Assembly (NCBI RefSeq): GCF_029212575.1
Contig: NZ_JARGPK010000019.1
Span: 1-64,000, forward strand
Reading direction: 5' to 3'
Source of the DNA: Antarcticimicrobium sp.
GTDB taxonomy: Bacteria; Pseudomonadota; Alphaproteobacteria; Rhodobacterales; Rhodobacteraceae
Length of the DNA stretch: 64,000 nucleotides
Part shown: positions 42,619 to 54,496 of the stretch, one piece after another
Layout: each line of letters begins with the position of its first letter
Numbering within the stretch: the first letter of the stretch is position 1
Made by a program: the position numbers and the translations under genes
Notes under the pieces: model-generated
The model's input: only the letters and a program-made list of their open reading frames with translations
Databases searched by the model: none
Told to the model about the DNA's origin: nothing

Positions 42619-45029
42619 TCGGGGCGGCGCTGCAGGCGTTGGCCTCGCATTGGCGGCGGCATCCGCTGCAATTGGCGACGCTGCTGGCCGGGTTGGCACT
42701 GGCCACGGCCCTGTGGTCGGCGGTGCAGGCGATCAATGCCGAGGCGCGCGCCAGCTATGCCCGCGCGACCGCCCAGATCGGCAGCGGCGCGCTGGATGTG
42801 CTGGAGGCCCCCGGCGGGCCGATCCCGCTGCCGCGTTACGTGGCGCTGCGCCGCGCCGGATGGCAGCTGTCGCCGGTGCTGGAGGGGCGCGCGCGACTGG
42901 GGGATCTGCGGGTCACGGTGCTGGGCCTCGATCCCGTGACCCATCCGCCCCTGCCCGCCTTTACCGCCGCGATGAAGCGCGATGCCGCGATGTTGGGGCG
43001 GATGCTGGCGCAGGGCGGCATGCTCATCGCCCCGCCGGACCTTGCCGCGATCCTGACCGATGTGCCGGGCCTGCCCAAGGTGCAGGTCAGTGACAGCGTC
43101 CCGCCCGGCATGGTGATGACCGACATCGGGGTTGCCGAACGGCTGCTGGCCCGGCCCGGCCAGATCGACCGGCTGCTGATCCTGCCGGACCAGCCGCCCG
43201 GGCTGACGCCGCTGGCCGACCTTGCCCCCGATCTGCAACGCCGGGTCTCGCGCGCCGGCACCGATACCGCGCGGCTGACCGACAGTTTTCACCTGAACCT
43301 TACCGCCTTCGGGCTGCTGTCCTTTGCCGTCGGGCTGTTCATCGTGCATGGCACGGTCGGCCTCGCCTTTGAACAACGGCGCGGCATGGTGCGCACCCTG
43401 CGCGCGCTCGGGCTGCCCCTGCGGCTGCTGACCGCGCTGATGCTGGGAGAACTGCTGGTGCTGGCGCTGATCGGCGGCGGGCTGGGGCTGGTGCTGGGCT
43501 ACCTCGTGGCCGCCGCGCTGCTGCCTGACGTGGCCGCCACCCTGCGCGGGCTTTACGGCGCGCCGGTGGCTGGCGGGCTGTCGCTGCGCCCGTCCTGGGT
43601 GCTGGGCGGGCTGGTGATGGCCCTTGCCGGAACCGGGGTGGCCAGTGCCCAGGCGCTGTGGCGGATGGTGCATATGCCGCTGCTGTCTGCGCCGGGATTG
43701 CAGGCCTGGGCCCAGCGTGCCGCGCGGGGCGAGCGGCGCATGGCGCTGGCGGGTCTGGGCCTGATCGGCGCCGGGGGCGTGGCGCTGGTTCTGGTGCCGG
43801 GGCTGGTCGGTGGCTTTGCCCTGATCGCCGGGCTGATGCTGGGGGCGGCGCTGCTGCTGCCGCCGGCGCTGGCGCTGGTGCTGCACCTCGGACGGCGGCT
43901 GGCACGGGGGCCGGTGGGCGACTGGCTCTGGGCCGATACGCGGGCGCAGCTTCCCGGCATCGGGCTGGCGCTGATGGCGCTGCTGCTGGCGCTGGCGGCC
44001 AACGTGGGCGTCGGCACCATGGTCTCCAGCTTTCGCCTCACCTTCACCGGCTGGCTCGATCAGCGGCTGGTGTCCGAGTTGTACCTGACCGCCCGCGACG
44101 ATGCGCAGGGGGAGGAGATCGCCCGCTGGCTGGCCCCGCGCAGCGACGCGGTGTTGCCGATCCGCTCGGGCGAGTTCACGGTGCAAAGCGTCCCGGTCAC
44201 CGTCTACGGCGTGGTCGATCACCCCACCTACAGCAAGAACTGGCCGCTGCTGGAGCAGACCCCGAACGCCTGGGACCGGGTCAACGCGGGTGCTGCGGCC
44301 TTCATCAACGAGCAGCTTGCCCGCCGCGCCGCCCTGTGGTCTGGCGACCGGGTGCAACTGGCCCCAGGCTGGACCCTGCCGATCGCCGGGGTCTATTCCG
44401 ATTACGGCAACCCCACCGGGCAGGCCATCGTGGCGCTGCCCGCGCTCTTGTCCCATGCCAGCGCGGTGCCCAACCGCCGCTTTGGCGTGCGCCTTTCCCC
44501 CGAGGCGATGCCAGGGCTGATGCGAGACCTGCGCGCGGCCTTCGACCTGCCCGCCTCGGCCCTGATCGACCAGGCCGGGCTCAAGGCGCAATCGCTGGCC
44601 GTGTTCGACAAGACCTTCGTTGTGACCGGGGCGCTGAACCTGCTGACGCTGGGCGTGGCGGGGTTCGCGATCCTCACCAGCCTGCTGACCCTGTGGTCGC
44701 TGCGGCTGCCGCAACTGGCGCCGGTCTGGGCGCTGGGGCTGACACGCGGCACGCTGGCGCGGCTGGAGCTGGGGCGCAGCCTGCTTCTGGCGGCACTCAC
44801 CGCGCTGCTGGCGCTGCCGCTGGGGCTGGCGCTGGCCTGGGTGCTGCTGGCGGTGATCAACGTTCAGGCCTTTGGCTGGCGGTTGCCGATGTACCTGTTC
44901 CCCGCCGACTGGCTGCGTCTCTTTGGCCTGGCATTGCTGGCCGCCGGGCTGGCCGCCGCGCTTCCGGCGCGCCGCCTTTATCGCCTGCCGCCCTCGGAGC
45001 TGCTCAAGGTGTTTGCCAATGCGCGCTAG
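42615..45029 (+). CDS. ABC transporter FtsX-like permease (AttF/AttG fused)
   Basis: This large inner-membrane permease (about 804 residues) contains two FtsX/MacB-type units: an N-terminal helix, a periplasmic domain, then a cluster of helices in each half (about 240-460 and 670-800). In the Att systems two separate permeases do this job; here they are one polypeptide. The start at 42615 overlaps the ATPase stop as ATGA. It ends 11 bases inside the next gene. Confidence 0.85.
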   Translation: MIGAALQALASHWRRHPLQLATLLAGLALATALWSAVQAINAEARASYARATAQIGSGALDVLEAPGGPIPLPRYVALRRAGWQLSPVLEGRARLGDLRVTVLGLDPVTHPPLPAFTAAMKRDAAMLGRMLAQGGMLIAPPDLAAILTDVPGLPKVQVSDSVPPGMVMTDIGVAERLLARPGQIDRLLILPDQPPGLTPLADLAPDLQRRVSRAGTDTARLTDSFHLNLTAFGLLSFAVGLFIVHGTVGLAFEQRRGMVRTLRALGLPLRLLTALMLGELLVLALIGGGLGLVLGYLVAAALLPDVAATLRGLYGAPVAGGLSLRPSWVLGGLVMALAGTGVASAQALWRMVHMPLLSAPGLQAWAQRAARGERRMALAGLGLIGAGGVALVLVPGLVGGFALIAGLMLGAALLLPPALALVLHLGRRLARGPVGDWLWADTRAQLPGIGLALMALLLALAANVGVGTMVSSFRLTFTGWLDQRLVSELYLTARDDAQGEEIARWLAPRSDAVLPIRSGEFTVQSVPVTVYGVVDHPTYSKNWPLLEQTPNAWDRVNAGAAAFINEQLARRAALWSGDRVQLAPGWTLPIAGVYSDYGNPTGQAIVALPALLSHASAVPNRRFGVRLSPEAMPGLMRDLRAAFDLPASALIDQAGLKAQSLAVFDKTFVVTGALNLLTLGVAGFAILTSLLTLWSLRLPQLAPVWALGLTRGTLARLELGRSLLLAALTALLALPLGLALAWVLLAVINVQAFGWRLPMYLFPADWLRLFGLALLAAGLAAALPARRLYRLPPSELLKVFANAR

Positions 45030-46062
45030 ACTGGCCCTCCTGTTGCTCCTGCTGGCCGCCCTGCCCGCCTACGGCCAGGGCTACGCCGGGCTGGGCAGCA
45101 CCGCGGCCGAGGGGTTTGCGGTGCCGGATCCGGAAACCCGCCTGAACTTTCCCCGCGATCACGGCGCCCATCCCGAATTCCGGATCGAGTGGTGGTATGT
45201 CACCGCCAATCTCACCGGGCCGGACGGCACCGACTACGGCGTGCAATGGACCCTGTTCCGCTCGGCCCTCGCGCCCGGAGAGGCGGCGGGATGGGCCAGC
45301 CCGCAGATCTGGATGGGCCATGCCGCCGCCACCACGCCAAGGCATCACTATTTCGCCGAGCGGCTGGCGCGCGGCGGTATCGGTCAGGCCGGGGTGAGTG
45401 CCACCCCGTTCGCGGCCTGGATCGACGACTGGCAGATGGCGGGCACGGATTTCGACAGCCTGAGTCTCACCGCGCGGGGGGCGGAGTTCGCCTATGACCT
45501 GGATCTCATCGCCGAGGGGCCGTTGGTGCTGCACGGCGCGGGCGGCTTTTCGGTGAAATCCGCCGACGGGCAGGCCAGCCATTATTACTCGCAACCGCAT
45601 TACCGCATCAAAGGCACGCTCACCCTGCCCTCCGGCCCGGTCGAGGTGACCGGCCAGGGCTGGCTCGACCGCGAATGGTCGTCGCAACCGCTGGCCGCCG
45701 ATCAGAACGGCTGGGACTGGTTCTCGCTCAGCTTCGACAGCGGCGCGCGGCTGATGGGATTCCGGTTGCGCGGGGCGCGGGGCGATTTCACCTCCGGCAC
45801 CTGGATCGACGCCGAGGGGCACGCAACGGCGCTTGCCCCCGGTGCGTTCCGGGCCGAACCGCTGGACAAGACCGAGGTGGCTGGCCGCAGCCTGCCGGTG
45901 CGCTGGCGCGTCACCCTGCCCGACCGCGGCGTCGATGTGGAGGTCGCGGCCCTCAACCCGCAAAGCTGGATGGGTACGCGTTTCGCCTATTGGGAGGGGC
46001 CGGTGCGGGTCTCGGGCAGTCACGCGGGGCGCGGCTATCTCGAAATGACCGGCTACGAGTAA
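45019..46062 (+). CDS. AttH-like / CrtC-type exported lipocalin-like protein
   Basis: This exported protein (347 residues) has a signal peptide (MRARLALLLLLLAALPAYG) and a two-lipocalin fold shared by AttH and hydroxyneurosporene synthase CrtC. The repeated aromatic strand FRIEWWYVTANLTG (about 54-67) and DREWSSQPLAADQNGWDWFS (about 218-237) are hallmarks. AttH proteins are likely periplasmic carriers of hydrophobic molecules for the ABC transporter. It overlaps the permease by 11 bases, so the three genes form one unit. Carotenoid hydration is less likely as no carotenoid genes adjoin it. Confidence 0.85.
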   Translation: MRARLALLLLLLAALPAYGQGYAGLGSTAAEGFAVPDPETRLNFPRDHGAHPEFRIEWWYVTANLTGPDGTDYGVQWTLFRSALAPGEAAGWASPQIWMGHAAATTPRHHYFAERLARGGIGQAGVSATPFAAWIDDWQMAGTDFDSLSLTARGAEFAYDLDLIAEGPLVLHGAGGFSVKSADGQASHYYSQPHYRIKGTLTLPSGPVEVTGQGWLDREWSSQPLAADQNGWDWFSLSFDSGARLMGFRLRGARGDFTSGTWIDAEGHATALAPGAFRAEPLDKTEVAGRSLPVRWRVTLPDRGVDVEVAALNPQSWMGTRFAYWEGPVRVSGSHAGRGYLEMTGYE

Positions 46063-46069
46063 GCCCGCC

Positions 46070-47128
46070 TCAGCGCGGGAAGGCGACCCCGTCCATCAGC
46101 TTGCGCGCGGTCCGCAGGATGCCGGCGCTTTCGACCTGTCCCGCCGGGTCCAGCGTGGCAACAACGGTCATCTCTCCGGTCGGATGCTCCACCGCCATGT
46201 TGCGCTGGTCGCCCTCTCCCGTCACGGCCAGGGCATGGGCCGGGGTGCCCTCGATCAGGCAGGCGGTGGCGACGCTGACCGCGCCCAGAACCCCGATCGC
46301 CTTGTGGCAGCGGTGCGGAATGAAGGTGCGGGTGGAAATCGCGCCGCCATCGCGCGCAGCACTTACCATCGTCATCTTGGGCACCGATTTGTCGGAAACA
46401 TCGCCCAGGTTCATCAGCGGCCCGCAGGCCAGCCGGATCGCCTCCAGTCGCGCCCGCAGATCCGCATTCGCCTCCAGCGCCTCGGGGTTTTCCTCGCCGG
46501 TAATCCCCATATCGGCGGCCCGCAGCACCACGCAGGGCATGCCGTTGTCGATCATCGTCACCTCGACCCCCGCGACCATATCCACCGCGTTGCCGGTGGG
46601 CAGCAGTGCGCCGCAGCTTGATCCGGCGGTATCGCGGAACACGATCGGCACCGGGGCCGAGGCACCCGGCACCCCGTCGATCCGCGCCACGCCCGCATAG
46701 GTGACCGCGCCGCCGGGCGTCTGCACCCGCGCCTCGGCCACCTGCCCGGTGTTCTCCATATAGATGGTCACCGGCGTCTCGCCGTCCTGCGCCGCGACCA
46801 GACCGCGCTCGATGGCGAAGGGGCCGACACCGGCGAGGATGTTGCCACAGTTCTGCGCATCGCTCACAACGGCGCGGTCGACGAAGACCTGCAAAAAGAG
46901 GTAATCGACATTGACGCCGGGCCGGTCGGAGCGCTTCACCACCGCCACCTTGGAGGTCAGCGGATCGCCGCCGCCCATGCCGTCGATCTGGCGCGGATCG
47001 GGGCTGCCCATGATCGACAAGAGCGCGGCATCGCGCGCCGCCACCTCCTGCGGCAGGTCGTCGGCCAGGAAATAGCCGCCTTTGGAGGTGCCCCCCCGCA
47101 TCCACATGCAGCCTATCCCGTCAGTCAT
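46070..47128 (-). CDS. galD: 4-oxalomesaconate tautomerase (GalD/PrpF family)
   Basis: This PrpF-fold isomerase (352 residues) begins with GIGCMWMRGGTSKGGYFLAD, the characteristic opening, with the catalytic Cys in NCGNILAGVGPFA and a second in AGSSCGALLPTGN. In gallate/protocatechuate meta-cleavage it converts keto- and enol forms of 4-oxalomesaconate. The neighbours galC and galB upstream support the assignment; PrpF aconitate isomerases are the main alternative. Confidence 0.85.
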   Translation of the reverse strand: MTDGIGCMWMRGGTSKGGYFLADDLPQEVAARDAALLSIMGSPDPRQIDGMGGGDPLTSKVAVVKRSDRPGVNVDYLFLQVFVDRAVVSDAQNCGNILAGVGPFAIERGLVAAQDGETPVTIYMENTGQVAEARVQTPGGAVTYAGVARIDGVPGASAPVPIVFRDTAGSSCGALLPTGNAVDMVAGVEVTMIDNGMPCVVLRAADMGITGEENPEALEANADLRARLEAIRLACGPLMNLGDVSDKSVPKMTMVSAARDGGAISTRTFIPHRCHKAIGVLGAVSVATACLIEGTPAHALAVTGEGDQRNMAVEHPTGEMTVVATLDPAGQVESAGILRTARKLMDGVAFPR

Positions 47129-47221
47129 CTCTACGCCCCTGCTTCTTCTCGTCGAAAATACTCCGGGGGAATCGCGGCTTGCCGCGATGGGGGCAGCGCC
47201 CCCGCGCGCCCCGCCTCCTCC

Positions 47222-47914
47222 TCAGACGTATTTTAGCCCCTTCTCGGCCAGCCGCTCGCGCATCTTGTAGATGTCGAGGCCAAGCTCCCCTGCCTCGAAC
47301 CGGGCGCGCTTCTCGGCCTCGTTCGCCTCGCGCGCACGGGCCTTTTCCAGCACCGTTTCGGACTCGTCGCGGCGCACCACGCAGACCCCGTCGTCATCGG
47401 CGACGATGATGTCGCCCGGGTTGACCAACTCACCGGCGCAGACCACCGACACGTTGACCGAGCCCAGTGTCTCCTTGATGGTGCCCTGCGCGAACACCGC
47501 CTTGGACCAGACCGGAAAGCCCATCTCGGTCAGGTCGCGCACGTCACGCACACCGGCGTCGATCACCAGCCCACGACAGCCGCGATGCTGCGCCGAGGTT
47601 GCCAGTAGATCACCGAAATAGCCCGCCTCCGAGGGCGAGGTCGGCGCCAGCACCAGCATGTCGCCGTCGCGGATCTGTTCGATGGCGACATGGATCATCC
47701 AGTTGTCGCAGGGCGGCGCCGAGATCGTCACCGCGCTGGCCGCCAGCCGCGCGCCGGAATAGATCGGCCGCATGTAGCTGGCCAGCAGCCCCTTGCGCCC
47801 TTGCGCCTCGTGCACGGTCGCCACGCCGCATTCGCCCAGCCCCGCGATCACCGCCGGGTCGGCGCGCGCGATGTCCTGCACCACCACGCCCTGTGTTCCC
47901 ACCGGATAGCTCAT
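47222..47914 (-). CDS. galC: 4-carboxy-4-hydroxy-2-oxoadipate aldolase (GalC/LigK, RraA-fold)
   Basis: This RraA-fold aldolase (230 residues) cleaves 4-carboxy-4-hydroxy-2-oxoadipate to pyruvate and oxaloacetate and often also decarboxylates oxaloacetate. Motifs include [31 protein letters not shown] and [16 protein letters not shown] with metal-binding acidic residues. The start at 47914 overlaps the galB stop as ATGA. It lies 93 bases before galD. Confidence 0.88.
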   Translation of the reverse strand: MSYPVGTQGVVVQDIARADPAVIAGLGECGVATVHEAQGRKGLLASYMRPIYSGARLAASAVTISAPPCDNWMIHVAIEQIRDGDMLVLAPTSPSEAGYFGDLLATSAQHRGCRGLVIDAGVRDVRDLTEMGFPVWSKAVFAQGTIKETLGSVNVSVVCAGELVNPGDIIVADDDGVCVVRRDESETVLEKARAREANEAEKRARFEAGELGLDIYKMRERLAEKGLKYV

Positions 47915-48648
47915 GCCAATTCGTCCACGGTCTGGGGAAAGATCATCTCGAAGCCTTCGGCATATTCCGCCTTGCGCCCGCCGGCCATGCCGCCGGAGTT
48001 GCGGCGGAAATGGTTGCCACGGTTCTCGGCCACATTGGTGTAGAAGTTCCACAGGTGCTCCTGCCCCTGCATGCATTCGATGGCGGCGCGCTTCTTGTCC
48101 CAGACCGGGGTGATGTCGAGGAAGACGTTCGGCTTCCAGCCCATCTGCTCGGTCTGGTGCGGCTCGAACAGATAGAGCTGCGGCGCGCCCAGAACCTTCT
48201 GCCCCGGATTGTGGCCCCAGGCCTGCGCGATCATCCGGCACTCCAGCGCGAATTGCGTCGTGTTCATGTGGTCAGTGTTATAGGGGTCCCAGCGCGAATG
48301 GCTCATCATCCACTTGGGCTGCACCTCGCGGATGATGTCGACCATCTGCTCCTGCGCGTCGCGGTCCAGCCGCAGCGGGTAGTCGCCCAGGTCGAGAAAG
48401 CGAATGTCATTGACGCCAAGCGCGGCGGCGGCGTTGGCGGCCTCTTCTCGGCGCGCCTCCTTGACCCGCTCCAGCGTCATGCCCTCCTGCTTCCACAGCT
48501 TGGCGCTTTCGCCGCGTTCGCCGAAGGACAGGCAGGCCACGGTGACCTCGTATCCCAATTGCTGGTGCAGGGCGATCGCGCCGCCGCAGCGCCAGACGAA
48601 ATCGGCGGCATGGGCGCTGATCACCAGCGCGGTTTTCTTGTCGGACAT
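47911..48648 (-). CDS. galB: 4-oxalomesaconate hydratase (GalB, PIG-L family)
   Basis: This PIG-L/LmbE-type zinc protein (245 residues) has the metal motif [13 protein letters not shown], where HAAD replaces the HPDD of deacetylases, as known for GalB, and a distal DHMNTTQ histidine. GalB adds water to 4-oxalomesaconate, making the aldolase substrate. The start at 48648 has GGAGGGA at good spacing. It is the first gene of the galB-galC-galD run, and no ring-cleavage dioxygenase is in the window. Confidence 0.85.
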   Translation of the reverse strand: MSDKKTALVISAHAADFVWRCGGAIALHQQLGYEVTVACLSFGERGESAKLWKQEGMTLERVKEARREEAANAAAALGVNDIRFLDLGDYPLRLDRDAQEQMVDIIREVQPKWMMSHSRWDPYNTDHMNTTQFALECRMIAQAWGHNPGQKVLGAPQLYLFEPHQTEQMGWKPNVFLDITPVWDKKRAAIECMQGQEHLWNFYTNVAENRGNHFRRNSGGMAGGRKAEYAEGFEMIFPQTVDELA

Positions 48649-48957
48649 GGGGTTCCCTCCCGGCGGCATTCATTTTCGGTTCTGGTTACGGCGGCTCGCG
48701 TGCCTTGGCTATTTCGTTTCACATGTCCCGTGATAAGATTTGGCTATAGGAGGCGAAAACACCGGCGTCCCGGCAAAGCCCGAAGGGGCACGGGGGGTGC
48801 GAGCCATGCGTCAGACGCAGCCCTGCCTTTCGGCGGAGAAGTCATGGTTTTTCGTGCAATGGCAGAATGTTAAGTCAAACTGGTGATCGCGGACCGCCTG
48901 CGGACCGCGACCCTTCTTTCCGGGCCCCTTTGCGGGCGGCAACACAGGAGAGCGCAC
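48649..48957. promoter_or_regulatory. Divergent regulatory region galB / P5CR-like
   Basis: This 309-base region holds no gene. TTGGCTAT occurs twice as a direct repeat at 48705-48712 and 48740-48747 (35 bases apart). Near the plus-strand start there is a long imperfect palindrome, TCGCGGaCCGC-CT-GCGGaCCGCGA, at about 48887-48910. I did not find a clear promoter. Confidence 0.3.
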
Positions 48958-49713
48958 ATGTCCCGCATCGGATTCATCGGCACCGGCCATATCGCCGCCC
49001 CCATGGCGCGGTTTCTCGCCCGCACCGGGCACGACATCATCGTCTCCGAGCGCAACGCCGAGGTCGCCGCCGCCCTGGCCGAGACCTGCGGCGCGACCGT
49101 GGCGCCCAACCAGGCGGTGCTGGACCGGGCCGAGGTGGTGTTCCTCTGCCTGCGCCCGCAGATCGCCAAGGCGGTTCTCTCCGGGCTGACCTTTCAGTCC
49201 GGCCAGCGTATCGTCTCGGTCATGGCGGGCATTTCTCTGGCCGATCTGGGCCGTCTCTGCGCCCCGGCCCGCGACATCACCCTGACCATTCCGCTGGGCT
49301 TTCTCGAACAGGGGGGCTGCCCCCTGCCCGCCTGTCCCGATGGCGATCTGCTGGAGCGGCTGTTCGCGCCGGAAAACCCGGTGATTGCGGTGCCGGACGA
49401 ACATGCCTTTACCCTGCATTTCGCGATCTGCGCGATGGTGCCGGGGCTGCTCGACCTGATCGCGACCGGGGCCGACTGGCTGGCGGCAGAGACCGGCGAC
49501 CCGGAGATGGCGGAATTTTATACCTCGCAACTGGTCTCGGGCTTTCTCGCCACGATCGGGCGCGCGCCCGGAACCCTGGCGCAGGAGCGGGACGCGCTGG
49601 CGACCGAGGGGTCGATCAGCCTGCGGATGACCCGGGCGCTGCAATCGGGCGGCGCGCATGACGCGCTGCGCGCGGCGCTGGACGGGATCGGCGCGGATCT
49701 GACCGGGGGCTAG
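48958..49713 (+). CDS. Pyrroline-5-carboxylate reductase-like NAD(P)-binding protein
   Basis: This 251-residue protein has a Rossmann nucleotide-binding N-terminus (RIGFIGTGHIAAPMARFLA) and a helical C-terminal half, as in ProC and related imine/beta-hydroxyacid reductases. The middle part (CAPARDITLTIPLGFLEQGG) is atypical for ProC, and the normal GSGPAY-like active-site segment is not evident, so it may reduce another keto/imino acid or be non-catalytic. The start has AGGAG about 8 bases upstream. The stop overlaps the convergent agmatinase-family gene by 4 bases. Confidence 0.7.
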   Translation: MSRIGFIGTGHIAAPMARFLARTGHDIIVSERNAEVAAALAETCGATVAPNQAVLDRAEVVFLCLRPQIAKAVLSGLTFQSGQRIVSVMAGISLADLGRLCAPARDITLTIPLGFLEQGGCPLPACPDGDLLERLFAPENPVIAVPDEHAFTLHFAICAMVPGLLDLIATGADWLAAETGDPEMAEFYTSQLVSGFLATIGRAPGTLAQERDALATEGSISLRMTRALQSGGAHDALRAALDGIGADLTGG

Positions 49714-50675
49714 CGTCCCGCCAGGCCACGGGCCATGTTGCACAGCATCTCGAACATGATCGACACGCCGAGATAGGCGGTGGCGCCGGAGGCGTCGAAG
49801 GGCGGCGAGACCTCGACAAGGTCGGCGCCGACGATATCGACCCCGGTCAGCAACCGCGCCACCAGCAGCGCCTGGTATGAATTCGGCCCGCCCACCTCCG
49901 GCGTGCCGGTGCCGGGGGCAAAGGCCGGATCGACGAAATCGATGTCGTAGGAGACATAGGTCGCCCCATCGCCGGCAATCTCGCGCGCCTCTGCCATCAC
50001 GTCTTCGGGGGTGCGGGCGTGAAATTCCTCGATCGGGATCACCCGGATGCCTACGGCCTCGGCGAAATCGCGGTCCTCGTTGTCGTAAGCGGTGCCGCGA
50101 ATGCCGATCTGCACCACCCGTTTCGGGTCCAGCAGCCCCTCCTCGACCGCGCGGCGGAACGGGGTGCCGTGGGTGTATTGGGTGCCGTCGAAATAGTCCT
50201 TGTAAAGGTCGGTGTGGCTGTCGAAATGGATCATGCCCAGCGGCGCGTCCCTGGCCAGGGCCCGCAGCACCGGCAGGGTCGAGAGGTGATCGCCCCCGGC
50301 GGAGAGCGGCACGATCCCGGCCCTGCGCAGATCGTCATAAAAAGCGGTGATGCGCTCCATGCTGTCGGCGATATCCGCCGGGTTCGGGCCGACGTCGCCC
50401 AGATCGGCGCAATTGACCAGCTCGAACGGGCGCACCCCGGTGGCGCCGTTCTGCGCCCGGATCATCGTCGAGGCGTCGCGCATCTGGCGCGGACCGTGGC
50501 GCGGGCCGGGGCGGTTGGTGGTGCCGCTGTCCCAGGGGATACCGACCAGGCCGATCTGCACCTCGGCCCGGCGCGGATCCCCGGGCGCCACATGCGGCAG
50601 CCGCATGAAGGTGGGGATGCCGGCAAAGCGCGGCAGGTCGAAGCCGGAAACAGGGTGGAAAAACGGGTCGTTCAT
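49710..50675 (-). CDS. speB: Agmatinase/guanidino-acid ureohydrolase
   Basis: This Mn-dependent ureohydrolase (321 residues) has metal motifs AGGDHLSTLP, HFDSHTDLY and SYDIDFVDPAFAPGTGTPE. The family splits agmatine, guanidinobutyrate, guanidinopropionate or arginine, releasing urea. DSHTD instead of DAHTD, and the overall length, are found in several of these; the substrate cannot be fixed from sequence. It is divergent from the acyl-CoA ligase operon and may be unrelated to it. Confidence 0.9.
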   Translation of the reverse strand: MNDPFFHPVSGFDLPRFAGIPTFMRLPHVAPGDPRRAEVQIGLVGIPWDSGTTNRPGPRHGPRQMRDASTMIRAQNGATGVRPFELVNCADLGDVGPNPADIADSMERITAFYDDLRRAGIVPLSAGGDHLSTLPVLRALARDAPLGMIHFDSHTDLYKDYFDGTQYTHGTPFRRAVEEGLLDPKRVVQIGIRGTAYDNEDRDFAEAVGIRVIPIEEFHARTPEDVMAEAREIAGDGATYVSYDIDFVDPAFAPGTGTPEVGGPNSYQALLVARLLTGVDIVGADLVEVSPPFDASGATAYLGVSIMFEMLCNMARGLAGR

Positions 50676-50815
50676 GGGTACTCCTTCGGCAAAGGCTGCG
50701 CGGGATCACTATCGGTGGGGCGGTTGCCGCATGCAATGGCGCGGTGCCGGTTTGACCTGCGTCATGGCGAAGGCCGCCGCGTCGGGCGAGCCTCGGGGGC
50801 GGGAGGAGACCGCTG

Positions 50816-52500
<1,685 letters not shown>

Positions 52501-52504
<4 letters not shown>

Positions 52505-54495
52505 CCGCATCGGACAAACCCCGCCTCGACCGCGCCCATGTGACCGGGCTGCTGGCCCAGATGCTCCGCATCCGCATGTTCGAGGACAAATGCGCCGAGC
52601 TTTACACCCGCGAGAAGATCCGCGGGTTCCTGCATCTTTACGACGGCGAAGAGGCCATCGCGGCGGGGATCATCCCGCTGCTGGGGGACGCCGACCGCAT
52701 CGTCGCCACCTACCGCGAACACGGGCACGCATTGGTGCGCGGGGTGCCGATGCCGGGGATCATGGCCGAGATGTACGGCAAGGCCGAGGGCTGCTCTGGC
52801 GGGCGCGGCGGCTCGATGCACCTGTTCGACGCGGCGCGCAACTTTTTCGGCGGCAATGCCATCGTTGGCGGTGGTCTACCGCTGGCCGGGGGGCTGGCGC
52901 TGGCCGACCGGATGCGCGGCGAGGATCATGTCACCGCCTGTTTCTTCGGCGAGGGCGCGGTGGCCGAGGGCGAGTTTCACGAGACCATGAACCTTGCCCG
53001 GCTGTGGCGCCTGCCGGTGCTTTTTGTTTGCGAGAACAACGGCTACGCCATGGGCACCGCGCTGGACCGCTCGGAATCGCAGACCGACATCCGCGCCAAG
53101 GCCGCCGCCTACGGGATCGAGGCGCAGACCGTGGACGGGATGGACGTGATCGCGGTCGAGGTCGCGGCGAAACAGGCGCTGGCGCGGATTCGCGAGACTG
53201 GCGAGCCCGCGTTTCTGGAATGCCGCACCTACCGGTTCCGGGCGCATTCGATGTTCGACGCCCAGCTTTACCGCAACAAGCAGGAGGTCGAGGAATGGCG
53301 CGCGCGCGGCCCGATCCTGCGGTTCCGCGACTGGCTTCTCGACAACGGGTTGTTGCACGCGGACGAGATCGCCGGGATCGAGGCGCGGATCGAGGCCGAG
53401 ATCGCCGCGGCGGTGGCGTTCGCCGAGGCCGGCACATGGGAGCCGGTCGAGGATCTGACGAACCATGTTCTGGGCGCCGCCCCGCCCGCCCCGGCCCGGG
53501 TCGAGCCCTCTGGCGAGATGATCGAAACCACCTATCGAGAGGCCGTGCGCGCGGCGCTGCGCGAGGCGATGCAAGCCGACGACCGGGTGTTCCTTATGGG
53601 CGAGGACGTCGGCGCCTATGGCGGCTGCTACGCGGTGTCGATGGGGCTGATGGAGGAGTTCGGCCCCGACCGCATCCGCGATACGCCGCTGTCGGAGTCC
53701 GGCTACACGGGCCTCGGCATCGGTGCAGCGGCGGTGGGGATGCGGCCCATCGTCGAGTTGATGACGGTCAACTTCTCGCTGCTGGCGCTGGACCAAATCC
53801 TCAACACCGCCGCCACCTTGCGGCACATGTCCGGCGGCCAGTTCGGGGTGCCGCTGGTGATCCGCATGGCCACCGGCGCGGGCAAGCAGCTTGCGGCGCA
53901 GCATTCGCATTCGCTCGAGGGGTGGTACGCGCATATCCCCGGTCTCAAGGTGCTGGCCCCGGCGACGCTGGAGGATGCGCGCGGGATGCTCGCCACCGCG
54001 CTGGACGATCCCGACCCGGTGCTGATCTTCGAGAACGTGATGTTGTACAATATGTCCGGCGAACTGGACAAAACGGCGGGGGCCGTCGACATCGCCAAGG
54101 CGGCGATCCGCCGCCCCGGCTCCGACATCAGCCTGATCACCTATGGCGGTTCGCTCCTCAAGACGCTGGAGGCGGCCGAGGCGCTCGCGGGAGATGGGAT
54201 CAGCGCCGAGGTGATCGACCTGCGCAGCCTGCGGCCGCTCGACGATGAAACCATCATGGCCTCGCTGGCGAAAACCCGCCGCGCGGTGGTGGTGGACGAG
54301 GGCTGGCGCAGCGGGTCGCTGTCGGCGGAGATTTCGGCGCGGATCATGGAACAGGCGTTCTGGTCGCTGGATGCGCCGGTGGGGCGGGTTTGTTCGGCAG
54401 AGGTGCCGATCCCCTATCCGCATCACCTGGAACAGGCCGCGATCCCGCAGGTTGACGCCATCGTGGCGACCGCCAAAGCCGCGATGGGGCGCTGA
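52501..54495 (+). CDS. 2-Oxoacid dehydrogenase E1, alpha and beta fused
   Basis: This is a thiamine-diphosphate-dependent E1 of the pyruvate/branched-chain/acetoin dehydrogenase group. Alpha and beta are one polypeptide of 664 residues: alpha about 1-330, with the TPP motif GEG (150-152) to NN (179-180), and beta about 340-664, with [17 protein letters not shown] and [15 protein letters not shown]. In most bacteria these are separate genes. It lies between the ligase (4-base overlap) and E2 (1 base apart). The usual acetoin genes acoX and E3 lipoamide dehydrogenase are absent here. Confidence 0.9.
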
Positions 54496-54496
54496 C

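Noticed and set aside
42366-44714. 782-codon minus-strand ORF opposite the FtsX-type permease
   Set aside because: Gln/His/Arg-rich translation without domains, antisense to the permease.
45019-46062. Carotenoid 1,2-hydratase
   Set aside because: Shares the CrtC fold, but the ABC/permease neighbours fit AttH and no carotenoid genes are present.
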